In this document: positions 36,952-48,055 of the stretch, piece by piece
How the letters are laid out: every line of letters starts with the position of its first letter
Position numbering within the stretch: the stretch's first letter is position 1
Origin: Mactromeris polynyma
Lineage: Eukaryota; Mollusca; Bivalvia; Venerida; Mactridae
Reading direction: 5' to 3'
DNA: 64,000 bases
NCBI GenBank assembly: GCA_032209605.1
Contig: JASFXZ010000001.1
Span: 38,940,619-39,004,618, forward strand
Program-made: the position numbers and the translations under genes
Notes under the pieces: generated by a model
Databases searched by the model: none
The model's input: only the letters and a program-made list of their open reading frames with translations
Told to the model about the DNA's origin: nothing

Positions 36952-37227
36952 CAGGGATTTGCCCTGACTCCTTTTTCTTTCTAAGGACTCCCATTTTCCA
37001 CTTACTTGCATCCCTTGGACGTCTAAAATAAACCTTTGTCAAGTATTAACCGCATATCTAGGGTTCAGTGCAAGACTATCACAACTTCTATATAATTACA
37101 TAGGAGTTAAGATAGTCTTGCGCTGAACCCTCGATATCTGGTATCCTACAAATTTACAAAGGACCCCTAATTTGTCAAATACGAGGTGCCAAGGACTCCT
37201 AGCTGAAAAATCCTAGGCAAAACCTTG
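36952..37227 (-). mobile_element. hAT-like MITE family D, copy with hairpin insertion
   Basis: On the plus strand it begins CAGGGATTTGCCCTGACTCC and ends GCAAAACCTTG. Its reverse complement is colinear with 52780-52997 ('gatttttcagctagg.gtcct', 'ggggtcctt.gtaaatttgtag', 'gacaaaggtttattttag'). It is interrupted by the hairpin at 37056-37133. Confidence 0.65.
37056..37133. mobile_element. Hairpin element, copy 2 (inside a hAT-like MITE)
   Basis: The palindromic arms run 'agggttcagtgcaagactat' and, inverted on the other side, 'atagtcttgcgctgaaccct'. It interrupts the repeat at 36952-37227. The homologous repeat at 52780-52997 lacks it and reads 'ccagatatg' there, so the insertion site can be seen empty. 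Confidence 0.8.
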
Positions 37228-40200
37228 ATCGATACAGACTTGGCCAGCAATGACACCCCTACATCTCAGGCAGTAAGATTACCTTAGGAACACATGTTCT
37301 TCATGAGTAACTAACTGAACTGTATTCAGTCATGACCTACCGACCCCAAAACTATGTGGTTCATCTATGGACCACAGGCAATCATCATATGGAATGCAAT
37401 GACCAAAGGCCAGAGTGTACTTAAATGATCAGAAACTGTTTCTAGGCTACACTGTGGTCGCTGTGATCTTGACCTTTGCATAGCTGTAAAAGGGTTATAT
37501 TAAGCCAGAAGTGAGATATTTGAAAGCTGGGGGGGGGGGGGGGTCCCCCCCCTCCTAAATTTCGATAAATTCTAGAGCTAATAGGGGCAAAATTATGAAA
37601 AATGCGTGTGTCTTTGAGAACTAAGCATGCAAGGGTGACTCAGATCAAAAATGTGTGTGACAGGTATGCCTTTGTCCCCAAAACTAATAAGGGTCATATG
37701 CTGACTACAGGCAATCTGTCCAGGAAGTTTGAATGCTGTAGGCCAACACAGTCTCAAATAATTGATAGGAAACTAAATGTTTGAGAAAATGACCATACAG
37801 GAGATAAACAGTATCCTCCATTGTATCCCTTAGAGCACGATGGGTTTCATATCAAGAGAGACATGCTGGGTAGCATCTTGCATAGAGACATTAGTTGATG
37901 TTGCTGCGTCCTTAAATAAGATCTACCACATGCAATTGGTATTTATACATCCATTTAAAATTTCCCCAAGGTGTATATTGACCTTTGTGTAACATTGTAG
38001 GAAGCAATAAACCTACAGGAGATGACGTGCTCATATAATGGATCTCTGTTCATCCAGAAATATATTTTTTCTTACCATTTTAATCAAAGCAATTAAGATG
38101 TTATTTTTGGTCTCATATTTTATTTCAACAGACCTTCAGGTCATTATCTCAATAGTGTTGACTTAACAAGTATTCCTTAGGTTCCCACCAGCATTAATTA
38201 GTTCTGTAATCAACTATCAAATTCCCTACATGAATCAGGCGGAGAATTAATATTTTTTAACTGAAACTCGGACAATCAATTAACTTTGTGTGCAATTTCA
38301 TTCTATCATGAAAAAAAAAAATCACAAAATCCAGCAAATAATTGGCGACAGGCAAGTCTTTAAATCACACTTGGCCACTGTTGCAGTGATAAATTGTTTT
38401 ATACACAGACATAGTATAGACAATAGCTTGATTAATTTTTCTGAAATCAATTGTCACTGCTCCATATTAAGCTGTCAATACAGTTGACAGGTATATGTAA
38501 TTAACCATTAATTAGTGAGAATGCACGTCAGCTTTCCCAGCTTTCAATTGACCAATCAATTCATGTCAGAATACTGTCGAGCCAGCCAGAGGGGTCAGGT
38601 AAACAGGGCATAGTGTCTGTATTTAACAGTAACTGTCTATGTACAAAGACTTACTTAAGTTTTAAACTAATGTACCAGTCATAAGTCACTTGACATTAAG
38701 TATTCTTCTCTGTAATAACAGCTCATATGTAACAAGGGACAATACTCATACCAACATGAGCTCATAGACACTTGGTAGATAAGCTTACACAAGTTACCTC
38801 CCTTGCAATGAAATTGACTTCCCCCATTTAAAATAGTAATCATTCTATTAAATAATCTCAGAGATATTTGAGGCACACAAGTACAGACTGATGACTGAAA
38901 ATGGATAATTTTCAATAATAAAATTAAAAAAGCCTTGAATCCTGTAAGAAGATAAGGAAAATACTTTAAAAATCAGATTTTATTCATAAAACAACATTAC
39001 GCGGTTACATATTTGTTCAATAAATATACATCTATCTTATAATCTATCTTATACAGTAATCTTTACGTATACTGATATCGCCTTGGGGACAATTGTAAAA
39101 TACATTGAAGATTCGTCCAGAAGAGAGGACAAACATTTATAAATTTGTTAAACACAAACCTCAAATAAATAAATACACAACAACACAAGCTTCCCACATT
39201 ATCTAACTAAAAGGTCTGCAATTTTACATTTTACCAAGACAGGCAGTGTTTGTTGTAGAGAGGGAGTTGTTGTAGGGAGGGAACAAATCTCAAATTCACT
39301 GTTGCATAATATGTTTGCTTTAGTTTTCAGATCTGTACATATATTCATTTAACATATCATTTGATATTTATGTGGTATCAATGTATTCACTGATTGAGAA
39401 TTCTTGCCCCAGGCATTATAAACTAATAAAGCAATAAAATTTAAAAAACGACCAAAATCACTGTGTACATTGGTTGTTAAGATACTTTTAAGCATTATCA
39501 CAATGTATTTTGTATTACAAATGAATACGAAACTGTCCAGATTTAACTGGCTTTTAACTGTACTGCACTCCACCATCTTGTCGTTGCCTTCTAGTCGATC
39601 ATTTATTTAATTTGCATGTCCGACTTTTAATTTACTTCAATCAGAATTGGAATAATTCCTCATCTAGTACTGACCAAAGTTGCTGAACCAGCAGTTGTTG
39701 TAATAGAGCTGTTAATCATATATGTCTTAATAGAAGTGTGAATATTAACACATTGTATGCTTTTCATTCTCACACATCACAGGGGATCATTTACAACTAT
39801 GTATGACCAAATTCAATAAATCAGTCATTAGATAACTAACCCAGACTGGTACAGGGAGGTAATATTAGTGTCAGTACGCAGTTTTGAGTGCTGTTTGTTG
39901 TTGTAGAGAGTTGTCATTCCTGGGAGGGAATTTTACGTAATAATTGCATGGGAGAAATTTTAAATGTTGCTCAAAGGAGGGCTTCACTCAAGACTGTAAT
40001 TCCAGGAGGTCAAACTGTACATCCCGAAATTATTCAATTAGACAATCACCTGAATTAAGAACATTAGAATTTCATATTTTTTATCCTGATATCTTCTGGT
40101 TTAAAGACTCAAATATTTATATGAGGTGGATGTTGAACCAATAGTATTAAATGTTAGATATATACAGCCGCCCTCTCCAGAGCAACACCATTTGGAAGTT

Positions 40201-40305
40201 TTGACTGTTGTTGTGATGTTGTTCTGCCATGGAGAGAATAAAATATGGTTGTAAACTATTACTGTGGGGAAACTGATTGTTGTTGGTGAGAGGTCCCTCA
40301 AGAGC

Positions 40306-40825
40306 AGGCCACTCTGGAGAAGTAAGAGATGGCCATTCTAAAGAGGTAAGGGATGGCCAATCTAGAGATGTATGAGATGGCCAATCTAGAGAGGCAAGAG
40401 ATGGCCATTCTAAAGAGGTAAGGGATGGCCAATCTAGAGACGTATGAGATGGCCACTCTAGAGAGGCAAGAGATGGCCATTCTAAAGAGGTAAGGGATGG
40501 CCACTCTAGAGAGGTATGAGATGGCCACTCTAGAGGTAAGAGATGGCCATTCTAAAGAGGAAAGGGATGGCCACTCTAGAGAGGTATGAGACGGCCACTC
40601 TAGAGGTAAGAGATGGCCACTCTAGAGAGGTATGATATGGCCACTCTAGAGAGGTAAGAGATGGCCACTTTAGAGAGGTAAGAGATGGCCACTCTAAAGA
40701 GGTAAAAGATGGCCACTCTAAAGAGGTAAGAGATGGCCACTCTAGAGAGGTAAGAGATGGCCACTCTAGAGAGGTAAGAGATGGCCACTCTAAAGAGGTT
40801 AGAGATGGTCACTCTAGAGAGGTTG
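40306..40825. repeat. 24-bp minisatellite, about 21 copies
   Basis: Unit 'agagatggccactctagaga' plus 'ggta'. Sub-variants ('cattctaaagaggtaaggga', 'caatctagagatgtatgaga') alternate in the first half, giving a higher-order pattern. 24 is divisible by 3, so an 8-residue repeat frame appears on the minus strand. It is not supported as a gene. Confidence 0.95.
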
Positions 40826-41319
40826 CACTGTATCGCATAAAATGTTATCACTAGCTATGTTTATAACAAGAGTTTTCAGACAGCGTTCAGTTGATTTGGT
40901 ATCAATCAATTTCTGGATTAATCAAACAGGACAGTACCTGTCAGCTACCGTTTGTTTTCATTTTGAATGATCTACTCACCGATGTCACCCGATTAGACTC
41001 TTGTTGAAATAATGTCTTTGAAATGAGCTTTGTTACAGAAAACAACCTGCTGTCCTAGTCTTAGCAGACAGTCATATGCACATGCGCATTTTACAGACAA
41101 TAAAAAATCAATTAATTGGAAACGAGCCCAAAGTGATAAAAATCAACAAAAGAGTGATAGAAACAGAGCAGGAGTAATATCAAAGATTGTTGTTACTCTG
41201 CCAATCCCTGTATTGTTTGTCATCAGGTCATGATTAATTAATTTCTTGGAGATGTCTCTGCCTCTTCTACTTTTCATGCTGCCATGATTTTTTTGTATTC
41301 TCATTAAGTGACGCACATA

Positions 41320-42360
41320 CGAGGGACTGTCAGAAAATACCAGGACTTTTACTCGTTCTCTTTTTTCAGTATTCTCCACCTACATCTATGGAATTTTGCA
41401 ATCTTCGTGGGAGCTTTTGTATTCCTTCTGCAAATCATGAAGTAAACCTTTGTCTCAGGTACTGTGTGACAGCCGAAATCAAAGCCAAGCTAGACTCACA
41501 TTTGGTTCCAGCAAGCATTTTCCAGTTCTGGAAACAAATAAAAGTCACAGGGGGCAAGGCAAGGGTTGTAGGAAGGGTGTGATTTCATAACTTCAAATGT
41601 AGACGAAGCGGTATGGGAGGGGGCGTGGTCATGAAGAAGGACCCAGAAGGCAACTTACACAATCTTGCCAGTCAAAGGAGACTTTTTTAACTTTTTGGGT
41701 GGTGGAGAACCAGCGTGTTTCTACAGCTTTGATTGAGCTTTTGTCTCAGATTCGGCGTAATGATCTCACATTTCATCACCTGTGATAATGCAGTTTAAGA
41801 ACTTATCTCCTTCATGTTTTGTATTTTGTTATAGTCACCCTGGATGCCATTTGGTCTTCTGTCAACTGTCTCGGCACCCACCTCTCATACCAAGGTGTTC
41901 ATGCTGATGCCTTTCCAATGCTAAACCTACTGGCTACCTGCTGCAATGTTACCCGATGATCTTGCATGACGAAAGCCTCAACATTTGCTGACAATGAAGG
42001 GGTCACTGCCTCAGTTACTCAGTAGGGCTCCCAGACCAGGCCTGTCACAAACGCTAGTTCTACCTTCACAAAACTGAGAAACCCAGCTGTAAAATGTAGG
42101 ACGTGACATGCAGTCATGCCCAAACCTTTTCTGAAGTCTTTGGAAAATATGGCAAGACTTTTCACCCTCTGCCAGTAGAAATTTTATAACATATCGCTGT
42201 TCTTGTAACTTGCGAGTCCATTAAGTTGAAACACCTATCATGAATAAATAGTCAAAAATGTGTATACAAACTTGTCATTGAAAAATCAATTATAGTCAAA
42301 AGATTGTAGTTTCCGCTCATTCAATACCTAGAGGGCCAGAAGGTTTGTACTTCCCTTATT
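41320..42360 (-). mobile_element. Decayed mariner (Tc1/mariner) element
   Basis: The left end, CGAGGGACTGTCAGAAAATA from 41320, follows a TA and resembles mariner terminal repeats. The right terminal repeat was not identified with certainty; a weakly similar 'ggtttgtacttccctta' lies near 42340. The interior carries a broken transposase on the minus strand. Confidence 0.7.
41390..42240 (-). pseudogene. Mariner transposase pseudogene
   Basis: The minus-strand translation in shifting frames shows ordered mariner landmarks. Near 42220-42010 is the helix-turn-helix region with Q.RYVIKFLLAEG, RPTFYSWVSQFCEGRTSV and DRPG. Next comes ITGDE (first catalytic Asp, codon at 41777-41775), then LLHDHAPSHTA (second Asp, 41630-41628), then LAPCDFYLFP (third Asp, 41546-41544). 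The first two Asp codons are only about 49 codons apart, roughly half the usual mariner spacing, so an internal deletion is likely. Second-to-third spacing is 28 codons against the usual 34. Several in-frame stops and at least one frameshift make it inactive. The transposase would cut and paste the element at TA sites. Confidence 0.85.
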
Positions 42361-42724
42361 TGGAGTTTTTGACATTTTAAGATGACATTCAATTTGACAA
42401 ATTGTTTATTTGATGAAATCAAGTATGTTTAAAAACTTGTTTACATCTCTTAACATCCCCTTAAACAAATAATTCACACAAAATAAATCAATACATTACA
42501 ATATACACTATCATATGAGGAAGTGAATGAAATGAGACACTTGAATATATCGTAAGTTAAGGATGACCCACATTGAAAATATTGTATTTATACACAACAC
42601 AGCAAATATAAAATTGAAAACAGATGCATGCTCCACTGGGAATCAATGCTTGAAATAATGTTCATGTTTTTTGTATTTCCCATTGTCTTTATTCGAGAGA
42701 GAAGTGGGGTTATAATGAACTTTC

Positions 42725-42790
42725 TGGCTGCGCGTCACTGAGGCCCAAGATTCGAACCTGGCATAGGTCGTGATTAATCCTGCTTCTAGG
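42725..42790 (-). mobile_element. Possible tRNA-like SINE fragment
   Basis: The minus strand contains 'ccaggttcgaatcttgg' (42761-42745), a good box B. The expected box A upstream is weak. Confidence 0.3.
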
Positions 42791-44058
42791 ACATAAATAC
42801 TGATTTTACCCAGGATGTGGCCTCAGGAGTAAATCATACAACTATACAAACCTTTCTTCAAAATCTGAAGCCAAAAAAATTCCCATACCCACAAATGGGG
42901 AAAATGTCAATCTTTATAAGAGGAAAGTTTTGAGCTCAACTTTTATGATCAATTGTTTACATTTTTATTCTGTTTTAACCAACTATTGGCATATACACAC
43001 AATATTATCTGAAAAAATTATGTCTTACTTTGTATATATAGAAATATGATTCAAAACACTATTTCTGTACTTTGTGCAGCGAAATTTAAGTGGAATGTAG
43101 GGAGTAGTACAAACCTGTTTATCTGCAAGCAGCTGAAAACATCAACCAAAAATCGGAGGAAGTAGAAAATTACAGCAGATGCATTGTGGTCTGGGAACAA
43201 GGCGAGGAGTGAAAACCATACATGTCTACCTACTGCTTTATTGATATGCAAATGTACAGTCTGCATGTATGTACTTGAGAATGGTTGTAAACCTTAAGTT
43301 TCCTATATGTCCCTTGATACTCCCAAACATCCAGACTTGTAGATAAGGGATGTACTAACTGAATTACAGGAAAGGGGACATGCTACTGTATCATACATGC
43401 ATGCAAACAACAAGCCAATTTCAACTCTTTAAGTGTAAAATCTAATTATTGATTCAACCAAACTTGGTATTGCCACGGATCTAATAATAGAGATCCGGGT
43501 ATTGCTTAAAACATACATTGACCACTGAGAGAGGAAGATTTAGTACCATTGTTAGAGACCTATGCTCTTGTATGTAACTTGTGAACAACGTTGTGAGTAG
43601 CAATTTTATACTGATAGCAGGCAAATGAGACTGTAGAATATTTCAAAAAATTATTACAAATAAAAAGAAAATCATGTTCAAATTAGATTAATTTTCTTGA
43701 AATCACAGGTTTATGTTAACAAACTTATTACATATGGATTTATCTGATTAAAACAATATCAATAAAACAAGAGACTTCTTAATTCCAACATTAGCTAATT
43801 TCCCATGGGGTTGACTAACAACACAACTCACTAGATAAATCTAGAAATGTACTATAGATCTACTTTAGACACAGATGCAAACAATATTATGTTCATCTGG
43901 TTTTCATGCAGCCTTGTCATGTTTACAATAGTAAGAATAACTCCTCTGTTGTGATCACTGTGTTTGCAAACATAATACCATTGCAATAATTGTTTTCATT
44001 ACTTATAAAGTACAAAACAACATACATGTCATTATTTTAGTTTTCGTGAACAAATATA

Positions 44059-44212
44059 TACCCCTTAACGAGAAGTTAACCAATCAGCGTCAAGGTTAGA
44101 AAAGTGGTTTGGTTGAAGACAATTAGGTTAAAACAATAATGTAAGATTTGATTGGTTTACACAACGCTGTCAATCAAATAGCAAACCAATATTAGTACGG
44201 CTCTGCCGAATA
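44059..44212 (+). repeat. Dispersed repeat A, copy 2
   Basis: Same orientation as 4908-5055, with shared blocks in the same order. Neither copy shows a coding frame. No certain terminal repeats were seen. Confidence 0.65.
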
Positions 44213-45200
44213 ACAGAAAAGATTGTGACAAAACCTATCCAAGTAAATCATTATAAATCAGTGCAACGAACCATTCATAACAGTTCATGCTAGCTTGACA
44301 AGAAAGCTTTCCTTCACAGGGTATTCTAAAACGCTACCCGAACAGGAATTAAAAATCTACATAATTCCTGATTGGGAAGCAGGAAAAGGGTATCCCCAAT
44401 TTCCCGTTCAGGATGTTTCTACTACTGGTAAACAAGATATAATACCTGAATGTACAACTGAATAATCCAATAAGATAATGCTAACAAAATTATTGCAAGA
44501 CTGTAACCTAAAATATAAACAAGCTTCGACAGTTTAAAAAGAGTGACTAATAATTGGCCTTTTTTTTTGCTGTTTATTATATGTGTGACTTGAATCATAT
44601 ACAGAAACATGCATTAAGGCTGCATTCTATTAATATTTTGGTTTCATTTTTCAACATAACTTCAGTTACATACAATAATCAGATGATGTGTTCAGTGTTC
44701 CAGCATTCCATTCAACACTGTCGTGTTCTGTCAAGAATTTAGATGTATCTAGAGAATATACCTACAGAGAACATTGACTGCTTTGCTCTCATTGTATCTG
44801 CAATACCATGCAAACTTGCAATAAGTAAAAAAGACACTACATGACACTGATGCATTATGGACCATAGTGCCGAATACATGCTAAATTTCTACCAAAGATC
44901 CATTATGAAGTAACTGTTACCAAGTTACTGAGACAAAAAGCACCGAAAAGGAATTTAAATTTTAGATTTACATACAAAAGATTAAGAAAGAAAGCAAATA
45001 AAAAAAATTGACCAATGCCTCTGAAATGAAAAATGATACCGTAAATTTTTGCATTTACAAAGAAGCTAGGTGAGAGATTTGCACCTTAATAGCTTAATTG
45101 CAATATACTGGTACCATCAGGATAATTTCTGTACTGACCCACTTAAACTACACCAACTTACATAATCATATAATACAGGCCTGTAATTTCACTTCCAACT

Positions 45201-45277
45201 CGAAGGTTCAGCGCAAGACTATCCTAACTCCTATGTATTTATATAGGAGTTAGGATAAGTCTTGCACTGAACCCTTG
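45201..45277. mobile_element. Hairpin element, copy 3
   Basis: Arms 'aaggttcagcgcaagacta' and the inverted 'agtcttgcactgaaccctt', with 'taactcctatgtatttata' at the centre. Same family as 15361-15421 and 37056-37133. Predicted fold is a single ~30-bp stem of pre-miRNA-like size. Confidence 0.75.
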
Positions 45278-45501
45278 AATTGCTAGTCCCAAGAACTTTC
45301 GGGTAAGGGCATGATTTGATCACAATTCTGTAACCATCTATTCCCCCCCCCCTTTGGATCTCTTCTCAAAATCAACCTCCAAACCGATCTGGAGTCACTA
45401 ATGTCAGAGTTCCATTCTGGTCAAGACAAATCTCAAGCCTGCATGATCAACACAACAAAATGAAAAGCAATAGCAAATAAAATAGGGAACAAAATTTAAT
45501 A

Positions 45502-46647
45502 CAGTGGAACCCGTACAAACCGAACACCTTCCGGACCAATGAGGGTTTTTATGTGGGAAGTCCAATTTGAAAGAAATATATATTTATTTCAGATAATAGT
45601 GATTAAACAATGAACTACCGATTTCGATTTGTCATAATTGTAAAAAAATAAAGCTTAAGTTGACTTATTTTTTATTTACCGTTTAGGCTTCACCCATATA
45701 CGGAATTACAATAAGTTCTAATCTGCCAGTACATTATATTTACTCTAACAGGAGACGGTCGAGGCTCACATGCAAAGTAATACTGCAGCATTACTTTCAT
45801 TTGAAACAGAAGTGGAGTTTATGTTTTAACTTTTTCCAAAAATAGAGTTTAAACAAGCTTTAATAGAGATTTTCACAGCACATGCAACGGTGCCATTTAT
45901 ATATACTGTGGTCCTATTTATGGACACTTTGCAATGTTCCAATTTGCTTCACCAGAAACTAGCAAACATAAACGTAAAGTAGGTAAAACCTTTAGTAGAT
46001 CAAAGAAAATAGTTCAAGGCCTTAAAAAAAGTCAGCCGTAACAACTGTTCCAACTGTGAATTAGTTAAGATTTTGGACTGGTTATTTTTTATATGAATGG
46101 AATCTACGATTATGTACTAAATCTGTGATGCAGTCTGCATATAATTATGAAAGTACATTTTCGGAATATCACTGATAGGTAAACTCACTAAGGTGATATG
46201 TGTATTTTAAGACATCAGACGCACACAATTGATTTCTAAGGCTCAATGCGATAATGACACAGGGTTTGTGCGTCACGGAACACACGGCTAACTTTTTGCC
46301 ACCCAGGCAGACACTGATTATCAAACCTTTTTGGTTTTTTATAACATCACTGGTAAGATATAAACAAAGTGTGACACGCAATTGCAAATAGAGTTGACAG
46401 TTTGTGTATGTACTAAAATTCATTAACCATCTAGTAAAGTATGCCATTAGGTATTCAGGGGGAATTTTACATTGCACTGTATTGAAACGATTCAGAAAAT
46501 CTGTTTGGTTGCCCGAATAGAGGGGATCCGGTATGCAGGGAGATATTTTAAATTGAAAAAAGAAGAATGAAATTCAGACCCGAGAGACTTGTTCGGTTTC
46601 AAGGGGTTTCTGATCTGCAGGGTTTCAAGTTTGGAGGGGTTCCACTG
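45502..46647. mobile_element. Non-autonomous Tigger/pogo-like DNA transposon
   Basis: Bounded by CAGTGGAACC on the left and GGTTCCACTG on the right, flanked on both sides by TA (45500-45501 and 46648-46649). The TA target and CAGTGGAACC-type ends fit the pogo/Tigger branch of Tc1/mariner. At 1,146 bp it is too short for a full transposase. The frame at 46169-46477 (minus) has no transposase motif. GC-rich, CpG-containing tails sit just inside both ends. Confidence 0.7.
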
Positions 46648-47505
46648 TAAAAATAGTGACAATCATGCTAGATTACTTCATAGCAAACATAGCCAATAAA
46701 CATCCAAGCTGACAACAGTATGTTCTCACCTCTGTATCAGATTTACTGAATGGCCACAGTATCTAAAGACAGGAAATAGTGAAATACTAATATATCATAT
46801 ACATGTGTTCAGTGCTTAGTGCATACTTAAATCATAATGATTATAAAATAATGAAAGTCTGAAGACTGAAAGCAAAAACTGTTTAAAAGCAAATTTCTAC
46901 AGAATTCATTTTATCTAATCAATATTTAAATTTTTATGTTTTTAAATTTGCAGCGTAAATAACATTAATATACCGCAAACCACAATGTATTCGCAACTTA
47001 ACTAAATCACTAAATTTCATGAAATTCATTTAAAAGCAAATTCAAAATTCTCACAATTACTTCAAATAATTTTGAATTTCCATTTTCAAATATAGCTAAG
47101 TTCAAGGTGGTGTCCAAATTACAATTATGTCCAAAATTGTGTGCATTAACAAATAATAAAGTAAAAATATTAAGATTTTGATAAATAAAATACTCGTGAA
47201 TTCAAAGTGATCTGTTGTAATTAAGTTAATATAACAACAGTTGTCAAGTGATAAATAAAACAAACTATTGGAGCAGGAAGTATATTAAAATGAGAGATAT
47301 TGCTAAATTTCTAAATCAAACTTAAACATAATGACAACTTGGAGACAATATAACGCATGGAAGCAACACTGTCTTCAGTGCATTATTTTACATATACAAA
47401 TGTACTAGGGATCAGATTCAGAAGACACTTGATCAGAATGAACACCCACTCGCATCATGACCTAAGTGTTATGATATGACATTTAGCTGAATATAACATT
47501 AACAC

Positions 47506-47600
47506 AGGGCTTTCCCTAGGATTTCATTTGGGGTCTCCGAGGACCCACATGGTTTGCATTTTGGGAGTCCCCATATAAAACATGTACTTTTCCATGTAAT
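47506..47600 (+). mobile_element. hAT-like MITE family D, partial copy
   Basis: 'cagggctttccctaggattt' and 'ggggtctccgaggaccc' match the left end of 52780-52997. The rest of the element is not present or too diverged. Confidence 0.5.
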
Positions 47601-47639
47601 ATAATAATTGATTAATACACTATCACATAATGCATTGCA

Positions 47640-47770
47640 CATTTTTAGTAACAGTGTCCTTGACCTTTGACGGACCAAACTCAAAAGCAATCCCAAGCGA
47701 GCTCTCCACATGTTCTTACTATACACCAAGTTTGATGTCAATACGATGAACGGAACTGAAGTTATTCGCC
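47640..47770. repeat. Dispersed 'gaccttgacctttgac'-type repeat fragment
   Basis: 'tccttgacctttgacggacc', 'accaagtttgatgtcaatac' and 'gaagttattcgccgg' follow the same order as the corresponding blocks of the 28.3-kb element. Confidence 0.5.
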
Positions 47771-47799
47771 GGAAACCACTAGTTTGACTAGTTTGTGGT

Positions 47800-48055
47800 T
47801 TTATGGCGCATCGACAGCTTGGGTCATTTAACTGATCGCCAATAAATGGTCGATGCCTGGCCGATGTCCAGCAGGGCATCGCACATATCGGCCGGGTCAA
47901 ATTTTGGACAACCCAACCAATCCATATATCGGTCAGATGGCCAGAAATCAGCCAGACATCGGCCGGGACCCGGTCAGCGACTGGACGAAAACCCACTGGG
48001 ACTAGCAGGGACATAGACAGGACATCAGACGAGTGCCTTTCGGACACCGGCCTTT
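47800..48055. repeat. GC-rich block of palindromic CATCGGCC motifs
   Basis: About 250 bp with multiple direct and inverted copies of GGCCGATGTC/GACATCGGCC and related 'tatcggcc', 'tggccag' words. GC content is clearly above the window background. Could be the arm of a DNA transposon similar in design to the CATGGT arms at 17 and 19.4 kb. No coding evidence, despite an open minus-strand frame running through it. Confidence 0.5.

Noticed and set aside
37530..37556. G-run followed by C-run (possible structural element)
   Set aside because: Homopolymer lengths are unreliable in assemblies, and nothing around it suggests function.
47499..48047. 182-codon minus-strand frame
   Set aside because: It crosses a MITE end, a dispersed repeat fragment and the GC-rich palindromic block; the translation has no domain and mirrors repeat boundaries.
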